From IMG/VR virus record IMGVR_UViG_3300042691_002918, positions 1-29,987 of that record: a stretch of 29,987 nucleotides of DNA, one strand, 5' to 3'. Both the position numbers and the translations under genes were made by a program. Shown in pieces: positions 6,072 to 14,587 of this stretch. Source of the DNA: a virus. A model generated the notes under the pieces. The model did no database searches. It was given only the letters and a program-made list of their open reading frames with translations, and was not told the origin of the DNA. Positions within the stretch are counted from its first letter, which is position 1, and each line of letters opens with the position of its first letter.

Positions 6072-7269
6072 GTTTAAAGTAACTACATCAATTAGGAAGA
6101 TTCTCGCCCTGAAGAATCGTATTAAGATTATACAGGGTGGAACTTCCGCTCTTTAGTCCCCTCTGAAGATAGTAGGAGGGGACGACCATGCAGGTAAGAC
6201 GTTCGGTATTCTACCGATACTCATAGACAAAGCAGCAAGACACTCAGGACTTGAGGTAAGTATAGTTGCTGAAACTATCCCACACTTACGTAGGGGTGCT
6301 TTAAAAGACTTTCTAAAGATAATGAAGTGGACAGGTCGCTATAATGACGAACACTTCAATAAGTCTCTTTTACGTTATGAATTTGGAAACGGAAGTGTAA
6401 TAGAGTTTTTTAGTGCTGATGATTCATCTAAGCTACGTGGTGCTAGACGTGACGTGCTTTACATAAACGAGTGCAACAACGTGACATTCGAATCTTACAA
6501 TGAATTAGCAATACGTACAAAAAAAGAGGTTTATTTGGACTTTAACCCTGCAAATGAGTTTTGGGTGCATACGGAACTGAAAGACGAACCGGACAGCGAC
6601 TTCATAATTCTAACTTACTTAGACAATGAAGCGTTAGATCAATCCATAATAGACCAAATAGAAAAGAATAAGGAAAAGGCGGAGACAAGTTCTTACTGGC
6701 GTAATTGGTGGAATGTATATGGTCTAGGTTTAGTAGGTAGCTTAGAAGGTGTGGTATTTAATAATTGGAAAACCATAGACACTATACCAAAAGATGCAAG
6801 ACTGATAGGTATAGGCTTAGACTTTGGTTATAGTGTTGACCCTACGGCAATAGTAGCTATATATACATACAACGGTTTACGAATTGTAAAGGAATTAGTT
6901 TACAGAAATGGAATGTTAAACACAGATATAGCAAGGGAACTGCCTAAAAATGTTGCTGTTTATGCTGATAGCTCTGAACCGAAAAGTATTGAAGAAATAA
7001 GAAGGCAAGGAATAACGATTAAAGGCGTTACAAAGGGTAAGGATTCTATCAACTATGGTATAGACGTAATGCAGCGTCAGGAATATTTAGTAACGTCAGA
7101 CAGCACTAATCTTATCAAAGAACTTAGGGCGTATTGTTGGGATACGGATAAGACAGGAGTAAGATTAAACAAGCCTATAGGTACAGATCACGCTATAGAT
7201 GCTTTTAGGTATCACGAAATGGAAACTTTAGGACTAAATACAAGTTATGGAACATACGCCATCCGTTGA
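6070..7269 (+). CDS. terL: Terminase large subunit, interrupted in Walker A by a 42-nt stop-containing segment
   Basis: From ATG 6070 the frame reads MFKVTTSIRKIL ... IKIIQGGTSA, then CTT and TAG stop at 6154. It reopens in the same frame and continues GKTFGILPILIDKA to 7269. Without 6151-6192 the protein has 385 residues and an intact ATPase P-loop GGTSAGKT (residues 23-30). The rest is complete: Walker B-like VLYINE, coupling segment YLDFNPANEFWVH, and RNase H-like nuclease acidic residues in GIGLDFGYSVDP, YADSSEP and GTDHAIDAFRY. It is the packaging motor and headful nuclease. With no other terminase in the circle, the gene is probably functional, which requires bypass or another recoding. 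If not, translation could only resume at weak starts such as CTG 6163 or ATG 6322, the latter losing the ATPase P-loop. Confidence 0.85.
6151..6192 (+). other. Candidate translational bypass element inside the terL Walker A motif
   Basis: Fourteen codons long and in frame. It follows GCT (Ala, 6148) and ends with GCA (Ala, 6190). TAG (6154-6156) is two codons after GCT. GTCCCCTC (6156-6163) pairs perfectly with GAGGGGAC (6176-6183) around a 12-nt loop. An SD-like AGGAGGGG run (6174-6181) lies 8 nt before GCA. Matched take-off and landing codons, early stop, hairpin and SD-like run are features of the T4 gene 60 hop. The segment is GC-rich against an AT-rich gene. Bypass is inferred, not shown. 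Confidence 0.55.
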
Positions 7270-7420
7270 GGAAATGATAGCAGTTGTACAAGAGTACATA
7301 AAAGAACGCACAGGAAAGAACGTACGTATAGTCTTTGACGATATGTTTAATATAAGGAAGCACATGATAATGCTAAATGAAGCGTATAATCATGTTATGA
7401 ACTACAGAAACACGAAATAA
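7247..7420 (+). CDS. Small hypothetical protein overlapping the terL 3' end
   Basis: 57 residues (MEHTPSVEEMIAVVQEYIKER...), starting inside the last codons of terL in another frame and ending 13 nt before the tail chaperone gene. The helical, mildly charged sequence has no known motif. Its length, position and clean stop support it as a real gene. Confidence 0.55.
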   Translation: MEHTPSVEEMIAVVQEYIKERTGKNVRIVFDDMFNIRKHMIMLNEAYNHVMNYRNTK

Positions 7421-7433
7421 AAGTTAGAATATT

Positions 7434-8120
7434 ATGAAGTTAGAATTGTTAATACCAACAAGTTTAGACGAAATACCATTAAGAGCCTACCAAGACTTCA
7501 GAAAGACGGTAGACGGTTCGAATGATGAGGTATTCATATCTGAAAAGATGGTTTCTCTATTCTGCGGTATAGAGCTAAAAGACATAGTTAAAATAAAAGC
7601 TACTGACTTAGCCGATATGGTTGAACACTTTAACCGCTTATTTGCAGCGAAAACTCCATTTAAACAACGCTTCAAAATAGGAGACATTGAATTTGGATTT
7701 GTTCCCAATTTGGAAACAATTTCATGGGGTGAGTATATAGATGCTGAGAAGTATCTGAGCAGTTGGGAAAATATGCATAAAGCTATGGCTGTACTTTACA
7801 GACCCATCACAAATACGAAAGGAGACAAGTATGAGATCATGGAATATGAAGGAACGGCTGAATTTTCCGAACTCATGAAGTTCACACCTGTAAGCATAGC
7901 TATGGGTGCGTCGGTTTTTTTTTGGACTTTAGGACTCGAATTATTGGAGGCTTTAGCGCACTATTTGGAGAAGGAGACGAAGAAGATGAGCAAAACGACT
8001 ACAGCGAAACAGCACAATTTGCCAAACAGTGGGGATGGTATCAGTCAATCTATGCAGCAGCTAAAGGAAACATTCTTGAGTTCGATAGAGTCACAAAGCA
8101 GCCACTTGTTAAAATATTAA
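7434..8120 (+). CDS. Tail assembly chaperone, short (zero-frame) form
   Basis: 228 residues. It begins MKLELLIPTSLDEIPLRAYQ, with middle block FGFVPNLETISWGEYIDAEKY, and ends with a region containing GDGISQSMQQLKETF. This matches tail assembly chaperones of Bacteroidetes siphoviruses, equivalent to lambda gpG. Such proteins coat the tape measure during tail assembly. A run of nine T at 7915-7923 allows -1 slippage into the frame ending 8194, giving a 253-residue GT-like fusion. It lies upstream of the tape measure gene, although unusually far (about 4.6 kb), with tail completion and tip genes between. Confidence 0.8.
   Translation: MKLELLIPTSLDEIPLRAYQDFRKTVDGSNDEVFISEKMVSLFCGIELKDIVKIKATDLADMVEHFNRLFAAKTPFKQRFKIGDIEFGFVPNLETISWGEYIDAEKYLSSWENMHKAMAVLYRPITNTKGDKYEIMEYEGTAEFSELMKFTPVSIAMGASVFFWTLGLELLEALAHYLEKETKKMSKTTTAKQHNLPNSGDGISQSMQQLKETFLSSIESQSSHLLKY
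7915..7923 (+). other. Programmed -1 frameshift site (T9)
   Basis: In the zero frame the run reads GTT TTT TTT TGG, a T-TTT-TTT slippery heptamer. Slippage by -1 gives TTT TTT TTG GAC and enters the frame ending at 8194, which has no ATG upstream of its conserved part. This is the classic tail-chaperone arrangement. Confidence 0.8.
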
Positions 8121-8194
8121 CCTTCTTGACATTTGAGAAGCAAAAGACGGAAATAGAAATTAGACAGATTAAAAAACAGCAACAGAAATGGTAG
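7922..8194 (+). CDS. Tail assembly chaperone, frameshift extension (gpT-like)
   Basis: 90 residues read only after -1 slippage at 7915-7923. The conserved core FAKQWGWYQSIYAAAKGN, then FDRVTKQPLVKILTFLTFEKQK, recurs in Bacteroidetes phages next to the chaperone. The first possible independent start is TTG inside the slippery run and no ATG precedes the core, so fusion is the most economical mode of expression. The gpT-like part is expected to contact tail-tube protein. The stop overlaps the next gene (ATGGTAG). Confidence 0.78.
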   Translation: MDFRTRIIGGFSALFGEGDEEDEQNDYSETAQFAKQWGWYQSIYAAAKGNILEFDRVTKQPLVKILTFLTFEKQKTEIEIRQIKKQQQKW

Positions 8195-8643
8195 GATTTT
8201 ATAGCGTAACCGAAGTATTAAAAAACGAATTGATTTCAAGCCCGTTCGTAAACACGGTTACAGAAGGAAGTATATTTGAAGTAGACTTGAATAAGCAGAC
8301 TATATTCCCTTTGTCACATATAATGGTAAATAACGTGACAGTTGATCAGACAGTACTTAGATTTAATATTAGCGTAATTGCTATGGATATAGTGGATATT
8401 TCTAAGAGTGAAACCACAGACGTATTCAGAGGGAATGACAATGAACAAGACGTATTAAATACTCAGTTAGCTGTACTTCAACGTTTGGCTGCTTCCATGT
8501 ATAACGGTGCTTTGAGTGACTTAGGCTACGAGATTGAGACTTCGCCAAGTTGCGAACCATTTACAGAACGCTTTGAGAATTTATTAGCTGGTTGGACTAT
8601 GACATTTGATTTGGTAGTGCCTAACGAAATGAGTATTTGCTAA
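8188..8643 (+). CDS. Tail completion/terminator-like protein
   Basis: 151 residues. The sequence FEVDLNKQTIFPLSHIMVNNVTV, then FNISVIAMDIVD, FRGNDNEQDVLNTQLAVLQRL and CEPFTERFENLLAGWTMTFDL, is a strongly conserved pattern of Bacteroidetes phage tail genes. By position (between chaperone and a gp10-like protein) and alpha/beta make-up it fits a tail terminator or completion protein. Stop and next start overlap by one base (taATG). Confidence 0.7.
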   Translation: MVGFYSVTEVLKNELISSPFVNTVTEGSIFEVDLNKQTIFPLSHIMVNNVTVDQTVLRFNISVIAMDIVDISKSETTDVFRGNDNEQDVLNTQLAVLQRLAASMYNGALSDLGYEIETSPSCEPFTERFENLLAGWTMTFDLVVPNEMSIC

Positions 8644-9173
8644 TGCAAAAAGACGAAGTACAAAAGGCTTTAGAACGCTTTAGAGACCATGTAGTAAACC
8701 AAGCTAAACGCAACCTTACACAGAAGGATAAAAACGTTTCTAAAAAGCTACATCAATCTATTAAGGGCGATGTTAAGGCTATGCCTAATTCTATCTCCAT
8801 GTATTTTTCTATGGAGGAATACGGAGCGTACCAAGACCAAGGGGTGCGTGGTAAGAGATCAAATGCCAAAGCGCCTAATTCACCTTTTAAATTTGGTAGT
8901 GGCACGGGCAAAAAAGGCGGACTTACCGAAGCAATGGAGAAGTGGGTGCAAAGACGGAGGATTCAGTTTAAGAATGAAAACGGTAAATTTATGAGCTATA
9001 AATCTACTGCATGGTTAATGACTAAAAGTATATACTCAAAAGGAATTAAACCGAGTTTGTTTTTTACTAAGCCATTCGAAGCAGCATACAAAAACTTACC
9101 TGACGAGTTAATAGATAAATACGGATTAGAAGCCAGTAAACTATTTTTTGATATAATTAAACAGCCGAAATAA
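8643..9173 (+). CDS. Head-tail/tail completion protein (HK97 gp10-like)
   Basis: 176 residues from ATG 8643; the TTG at 8637 is a less likely start. The protein has a helical basic N-terminus (ALERFRDHVVNQAKRNL), a beta region with MEEYGAYQDQGVRGKRSN, a Gly-rich FKFGSGTGKKGG segment and a C-terminal helix. The YxxxxxxGxRG pattern followed by an LFFTKPFEAAYKNLP end recalls gp10-type joining proteins. It is linked to both neighbours by one-base taATG overlaps. Confidence 0.65.
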   Translation: MQKDEVQKALERFRDHVVNQAKRNLTQKDKNVSKKLHQSIKGDVKAMPNSISMYFSMEEYGAYQDQGVRGKRSNAKAPNSPFKFGSGTGKKGGLTEAMEKWVQRRRIQFKNENGKFMSYKSTAWLMTKSIYSKGIKPSLFFTKPFEAAYKNLPDELIDKYGLEASKLFFDIIKQPK

Positions 9174-10249
9174 TGCCTAATATATTTGCACGTTCACCTT
9201 TCATAGTAGAAATAAACGAAGCGTCACAGATTGAAACTAAGGTAGAGTTAAGAATTTGGAATGGCACAGGGTCAGCTCCTACAGCTCCAACTTATACCTT
9301 AAGCAAGTTGATACCTTCTACTACAAATAGACGAACCACCTATAATATATCACCTTACATCAAAGAGTTCTTATCACACGAGAATTTTCTAAATGTGTAT
9401 AACGTATATAATACAGCGCTAACTACTACAGAATGGTGTAATGTTCAAGTAAAGAGATATAAGAAATTAACTTCTTCTTTTGTACTTATAGACACTACGA
9501 CTTACAAAGCCTTTGACGGCTATGGATTGTATACTGAAGGCTATAATGAGGACTTAGGAGACTATCTATTAAAGCCAAAGACGTATTATTACTATTACGA
9601 TCCTACGGCTACTTTGTCAACTCAACCATTAAGAAGGGCAGGTAGTGTTTCATGGGTTAATCCGGGTGGTTACAAAGTAAAACTAACTAACTATAGAACA
9701 GGTGCAAATTCAACAAGTCCAGCTATAAGTACGGCAGGTGTTTATATGAGTTTAAGAGTAGACACGGGTTATATGGCTGACGGCTGTATATTTCAGATTC
9801 TAAATGGTTCTAACGTTGTTCAGTACGAATCTACATTCTTACCAAAGACGGAATGCAAATACACTCCTATTTGCTGTGACTTTATAAATAGATATGGCGC
9901 ATGGCAAAGAGAATTCTTCTTTAAGGCTTCTAAAAATTCTATTAACTTAGAAAACTCCGAATACAATCTATTACAGAATAATCTTGTTAACTATGATGTA
10001 TTAGAAGGACAGCGTAAGATATTTAACACTAATTACCAAGAAACAATTACTGTAAATACTGATTGGGTAAAAGAAGACTTTAGCGACAACCTGAGAGAGT
10101 TAATGACAAGTGAAAGAATCTTGCTAGATAATAGGCCAGTTAAGCTAAACACTAAATCAATGGAGCTTCAGAAACAGATCAACACTAAAATGATCAACTA
10201 TACTTTAGAATTCCAATACGCTACTGATATAATTAACAACGTGGTATAA
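9173..10249 (+). CDS. Tail structural protein (minor tail, beta-rich)
   Basis: 358 residues. It begins MPNIFARSPFIVEINEASQIETKVELRIWNG and is beta-rich throughout, with an Ig-like appearance in the first 110 residues. The C-terminal part (NTKSMELQKQINTKMINYTLEFQYATD) resembles distal tail proteins recurring in Bacteroidetes phages. Inferred role: tail tip or baseplate protein acting with the 782-residue protein next to it (one-base overlap). No enzyme motif seen. Confidence 0.6.
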   Translation: MPNIFARSPFIVEINEASQIETKVELRIWNGTGSAPTAPTYTLSKLIPSTTNRRTTYNISPYIKEFLSHENFLNVYNVYNTALTTTEWCNVQVKRYKKLTSSFVLIDTTTYKAFDGYGLYTEGYNEDLGDYLLKPKTYYYYYDPTATLSTQPLRRAGSVSWVNPGGYKVKLTNYRTGANSTSPAISTAGVYMSLRVDTGYMADGCIFQILNGSNVVQYESTFLPKTECKYTPICCDFINRYGAWQREFFFKASKNSINLENSEYNLLQNNLVNYDVLEGQRKIFNTNYQETITVNTDWVKEDFSDNLRELMTSERILLDNRPVKLNTKSMELQKQINTKMINYTLEFQYATDIINNVV

Positions 10250-12597
10250 TGCGTAAAGTACAGATATACATAGAAGGACAACGCTTAGAATTATTTGACG
10301 ACGAGACAATACAAGTAACCTCATCGGTTCAAAACGTTCAGGATATAGCTAAAGTATTTACTGATTTCTCACAGAGTTTTACCGTACCTGCTTCAGAGCG
10401 AAACAATATTATCTTTCAGCACTTCTACGAAAACGCGGTAGATACTACGTTAGATTACCAAGTAAGAAGAAGCGCTACAATAGAAATAGATTTAATACCG
10501 TTTAGAACTGGAAAGATTCAGCTTGAAAAGTCTAATCTAAAAAAAGGCAGGGTTCAGAGTTACACTGTAACTTTTTATGGTGATGTTAGAACGCTTCAGG
10601 ATTACTTTGGAGAGGATAAGTTAAACACGTTGGATATGTCTCCTTATTCGCATTTATATACGGGAGCAGAGGTGCAAACACGGATAACTAGTTCTTCAAG
10701 TTATGATGTTAGATATCCTTTGATTAGTTCGGATAGGGTTTGGGTTTATGGTGGTGGTGGTCAACAAGACATCTCTCAGAATTCACACCATATTCATTAT
10801 ACTGAATTATTCCCTGCTGTAAGAATAGCTAGAGTATTTGATGCAATAGAAACGAAATACGGAATAGACTTTCAAGGATTGTTCTTATCTAACAAGCGTT
10901 TTACCAACTGCTATCTATGGTTAAAGAATAAAGATTCATTTGATTTTTACAGCGATAGAAAGCCTTTAGATATTACAGGTGGATATTCTCCGACTGGGGT
11001 AGGTTCGTTTGTAAACGTCGCGAACAATTCAATAGATATTGTATTTGACCCTACAGATCTATTAGGGATTTTAAGTTCATCAGGTTTCGATACAGCTATT
11101 AAAATATATATTAACGCTTATGGATATATAGGTGCTTTCCCATCTACAAATATAACGTACATAGACGTTTATGAAAATGGAAGTTTAATCTCTACTGTTG
11201 AAGCACCTGCTGGAGAAGTAGCTGAGTTTACATTGATAGTTCCTTATGATAATAGCACAGACAAGATATATACTTTTCAAGGTAGAACGACAGAGGATTT
11301 TACTGTTCAATATTGGGGTGATTTAACAGTATTGGTAAACGGCTCGGAAACAAATCCTTCTGGTGCTTTTTATGATTACAACCCAATATATATAGCGGAC
11401 AATGTATTTGTTAAGAATATAGATCTGTCAAGCAATATGCCTGACATGAAGATAGCAGATTTTGTTTCGGGTGTATTTAAGCAGTTCAATTTAACGTGTG
11501 TGCCTACTAATCCTACTACGTTTAGAATAGAGCCGTTAGAAGATTGGTACGCACAAGGAAGGTTAGTAGATGTAACCAAACATATTGATATAGACAGCAT
11601 AGATATTGAACGTGTCAAGCTATTTAAGAAGATAGACTTTAAACACCAAAAAGGAGAAACTATTTTAAGCCGTCAATTTGGAGACGCTAACTTCCGTGAA
11701 TATGGAGATTTACAGCAAGTATATGATTACGATGGTACAGACTATACTATAGAGCTTCCATTTGAAAATATCTTACATACAAAATTCACAAACACCAACT
11801 TACAAGTAGGATATTCACTAGATAAGAATTTACAACCTATAATACCTAAGCCAGTATTGTTATACATGAATGATCAAAAGTCCTGTTCATTCTATTTTAA
11901 CAATGGTTCAAGCACCAATCACATTACTACTTATATGCCATTCGGTCAAGATTTAGTTTTTAACGGTGCGAATTATACTTTGAATTTTGGGTGGGATAAC
12001 AGCTCATATCATTTAACACCTATTCAGAATAATATCTTTATAGTTTACTACTATAATTATCTATCTAACCTATATAGTAAAAAGCAGCGTTTAACATATT
12101 GTAAAGGATTATTCCCTACCCCTATACTTACGAGTTTAAAGATGAATGATAGACTTATCATTCGTGACAAGAGGTATATCATAAACGAGATAAAGACGAA
12201 CTTAAACACAGGAGACGTAGATTTAATTCTATTGCATGACTTTAGACCTTTAAGAAATCAAAGTTTAGGCAGGGTAGGAAAAGGAGTAGGGTTGGTTAGT
12301 ACTTCAATATCTTTAGGCAATGGAGTTACAAAGATAGATTTAGACATGGGTACTACTGGAGTTATAGCCAGTACATTGTCCATTACTTCAGATACAGACG
12401 TTACCTTTACTTTTCCTTCCACAATACCTAGTTATACAATTATAGCTGAAAACTCAGACGATTTAATTACTGAGAATAATTTAATTTATTTCAGATCAGA
12501 AGAAAATAATGCCATTGTTTACGATATAAACCTAACCTATACTTACGACAATGGAACAACGGAAACTGAAGTAATGACATTAACACAAGACATATGA
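10249..12597 (+). CDS. Large tail tip/baseplate protein
   Basis: 782 residues. The N-terminus (MRKVQIYIEGQRLELFDDET, then FTDFSQSFTVPASERNN) resembles distal-tail or tail-hub proteins of Bacteroidetes siphoviruses. The middle contains IADFVSGVFKQFNLTCVPT and FRIEPLEDWYAQG, fitting a gp27-like hub fold. The end (about 690-782) is an Ig-like beta domain (VTFTFPSTIPSYTIIAENSD...). Probable role: hub connecting the tube to fibres. It overlaps the next gene by 4 nt (ATGA). Confidence 0.65.
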   Translation: MRKVQIYIEGQRLELFDDETIQVTSSVQNVQDIAKVFTDFSQSFTVPASERNNIIFQHFYENAVDTTLDYQVRRSATIEIDLIPFRTGKIQLEKSNLKKGRVQSYTVTFYGDVRTLQDYFGEDKLNTLDMSPYSHLYTGAEVQTRITSSSSYDVRYPLISSDRVWVYGGGGQQDISQNSHHIHYTELFPAVRIARVFDAIETKYGIDFQGLFLSNKRFTNCYLWLKNKDSFDFYSDRKPLDITGGYSPTGVGSFVNVANNSIDIVFDPTDLLGILSSSGFDTAIKIYINAYGYIGAFPSTNITYIDVYENGSLISTVEAPAGEVAEFTLIVPYDNSTDKIYTFQGRTTEDFTVQYWGDLTVLVNGSETNPSGAFYDYNPIYIADNVFVKNIDLSSNMPDMKIADFVSGVFKQFNLTCVPTNPTTFRIEPLEDWYAQGRLVDVTKHIDIDSIDIERVKLFKKIDFKHQKGETILSRQFGDANFREYGDLQQVYDYDGTDYTIELPFENILHTKFTNTNLQVGYSLDKNLQPIIPKPVLLYMNDQKSCSFYFNNGSSTNHITTYMPFGQDLVFNGANYTLNFGWDNSSYHLTPIQNNIFIVYYYNYLSNLYSKKQRLTYCKGLFPTPILTSLKMNDRLIIRDKRYIINEIKTNLNTGDVDLILLHDFRPLRNQSLGRVGKGVGLVSTSISLGNGVTKIDLDMGTTGVIASTLSITSDTDVTFTFPSTIPSYTIIAENSDDLITENNLIYFRSEENNAIVYDINLTYTYDNGTTETEVMTLTQDI

Positions 12598-12749
12598 TAA
12601 AAAACATTTTAGACCTACTAAAGATAGATGACTTCTACGGAAAGTCGGAATTCATAGACATAGCTAAAGGTAGAAATGAAATACCTAAAAGCATTAAGGC
12701 AGCATACAAACAAGGCAGACGCAAGTTAAAAGAAAAAGACTATAAGTAA
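12594..12749 (+). CDS. Small basic protein between tail tip and tape measure
   Basis: 51 residues (MIKNILDLLKIDDFYGKSEF...), ending in a very basic helix (YKQGRRKLKEKDYK). Both ends overlap neighbours (ATGA at 12594, taATG at 12749), strong evidence that it is translated. Function unknown; possibly a tail assembly accessory. Confidence 0.6.
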   Translation: MIKNILDLLKIDDFYGKSEFIDIAKGRNEIPKSIKAAYKQGRRKLKEKDYK

Positions 12750-14569
12750 TGGCTGAAAAGAAAGTAATAGAGTTAGAGATAAAGACGGAATCCATTGGCA
12801 GCTTAAAAAGCCAGTTAAGAGAAGCACAGGCCGCCGTCGCCGAACTATCTGAAAAGTTTGGCGCGACATCTCAGGAAGCCATTAACGCAGCGAAAAGAGC
12901 AGCCGAACTAAAAGACGCTATTGGCGATGCTAAAGCCTTGACAGATGCATATAACCCAGATGCTAAATTTAACGCATTAACTCAATCTTTAGGCGGTGTG
13001 TTAAATGGCTTTCAAGCTTTTGAGGGTGCATTAGGTTTAGTGGGTGTAGAAAGCGAAGCAGTACAAGAGCAATTACTAAAAGTTCAGTCTGTCATGGCAC
13101 TTGCTGAAGGTGTTAACGGAGTAATGGAATCCGTTGAAGCTTTCAAGAACTTAGGTGCAATGATTAAAAACGTAACCGTTGTACAGAAGCTTTTAAATGT
13201 AGTAATGAAGGCAAACCCAATAGGGTTGCTTATTGCTGGTATTACTGCTTTAATTGCCGCAGGTGCTGCTTTAATTTCATGGTTTTATGATTCAGCCGCA
13301 GCCACTGAAAAGGCGAATGCAAGTATGGATAGACATACTAAAGCGTTAGAGCGTCAAGAAAAGCAAATAGCAAGATCGTCTAAAGTTTTAAAAGATGCTA
13401 ATCAATATCAATATGATTACGCTAAGGCGGCAGGAGCTTCAGCTGAACAATTACGAAAACTTGCCCTTAAACATCAAGAAGAAGAGTTAGCACTTGCTAA
13501 AAAGAATCTTGAATTAGCTAAATCAACTTATTTACGTGAGCAAGATATTTTAGCTTCTTACCGTGCAAATGATGCTAGTGAGGAGTTAATGGAGCGCCAA
13601 ACTGAAATTGTAAAAAAAGCAAGGGAAGCTACAGCAAATGCAAGACAAGCATTAATCGGTGAATATGATGACTTAAAAGCTTTACGTAGACAACAAAAAG
13701 TAGAGATTCGTCAAGAAGAAACAGATGCTAATAAAGAAGCTAAAGACAGAGCAAAAGAAGCTTCGCAAAATAGAAAGCAGATAGCCAAAGAAACAACAAA
13801 AGCAATTATAGAAGAAACACGAAAGCAAGGTGAAGTAACCGAAGAGCAAGAAGATTTCTTTACTCAAATGCTTCTTGATGCAGATGCGGAAAGAGAGGGG
13901 ATAAGACAAGAATCAATAGCTAAACAAGAAGAAGACGAATTAGCTTTAATGCAATTTAAAGGCGATATATATAAACAAGATATAGATAATGTAGAACAAG
14001 CTGAATTAGAAAAACAAGCAAAACGAAAAGCCAATATTGATTTAGCTTTAAAATATGCTCAAGAATTTGGTAATACAATGAGCGCATTAAACAACTTACT
14101 AAATGCAGGTGATGAAGAACGACTCAAAAAAGTAAAAAAGGGAAGTGCAGAAGAACAAGCTATACGCAAAAAAATGTTTGATCGCGAAAAGAAAATGCGT
14201 ATTGCTCAGACTATTATAGATACAGCATCAAATATTATTCAGTCAGTAAGAAATGGTGGTGGTATTCCTACAGGTATTCCTTTTGGAGTTATAGCCGCTG
14301 CACAAGGAGCAATACAAATAGCAGCAATTAAAAAAGCCACATTTGGAGGCGGTGATCAATCAGGCGGTGGCGGTGGCTCAGAAACACCAAATGCACCAAG
14401 TGGAAATTCTGTAATCACTCCAAACTTTAACATAGTAGGAAATGCACAAGCTACGAATCCTCTTGCAGGTTTAGGCGGTCAACCTTTACAAGCATACGTA
14501 GTAAGTGGAGAAGTTACAACAGCTCAGAGTTTAGATAGAAACAGGGTTAATTACGCAACATTTGGATAA
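12749..14569 (+). CDS. Tail tape measure protein
   Basis: 606 residues. It begins with a coiled coil (LKSQLREAQAAVAELSEKFG), has a hydrophobic membrane-like segment near 155-180 (PIGLLIAGITALIAAGAALISWFY), a long charged coiled-coil section (200-450) and a second hydrophobic Gly/Ala/Ile section near 500-530. It ends in a Gly-rich low-complexity region. This make-up is typical of tape measures, which set tail length and insert into the host membrane. The length predicts a rather short siphovirus tail. No peptidase motif seen. Confidence 0.82.
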   Translation: MAEKKVIELEIKTESIGSLKSQLREAQAAVAELSEKFGATSQEAINAAKRAAELKDAIGDAKALTDAYNPDAKFNALTQSLGGVLNGFQAFEGALGLVGVESEAVQEQLLKVQSVMALAEGVNGVMESVEAFKNLGAMIKNVTVVQKLLNVVMKANPIGLLIAGITALIAAGAALISWFYDSAAATEKANASMDRHTKALERQEKQIARSSKVLKDANQYQYDYAKAAGASAEQLRKLALKHQEEELALAKKNLELAKSTYLREQDILASYRANDASEELMERQTEIVKKAREATANARQALIGEYDDLKALRRQQKVEIRQEETDANKEAKDRAKEASQNRKQIAKETTKAIIEETRKQGEVTEEQEDFFTQMLLDADAEREGIRQESIAKQEEDELALMQFKGDIYKQDIDNVEQAELEKQAKRKANIDLALKYAQEFGNTMSALNNLLNAGDEERLKKVKKGSAEEQAIRKKMFDREKKMRIAQTIIDTASNIIQSVRNGGGIPTGIPFGVIAAAQGAIQIAAIKKATFGGGDQSGGGGGSETPNAPSGNSVITPNFNIVGNAQATNPLAGLGGQPLQAYVVSGEVTTAQSLDRNRVNYATFG

Positions 14570-14587
14570 AACAAAAGTTAATAGGTC

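Noticed and set aside
6154-6156. In-frame TAG in terL as evidence of a reassigned stop codon
   Set aside because: TAG ends other genes normally (557, 5989, 8194, 18175), so recoding of TAG genome-wide is unlikely.
6188-6226. SD-like AGGAGG followed by an ATG at 6188 as a restart of terL
   Set aside because: That ATG is out of frame and opens only a 12-residue frame (MQVRRSVFYRYS), so it cannot supply the terminase; the purine run is better read as part of the bypass-like segment.
7922-7924. TTG at 7922 as an independent start for the frame ending at 8194
   Set aside because: It lies inside the slippery T-run; a -1 fusion with the chaperone explains the arrangement better.
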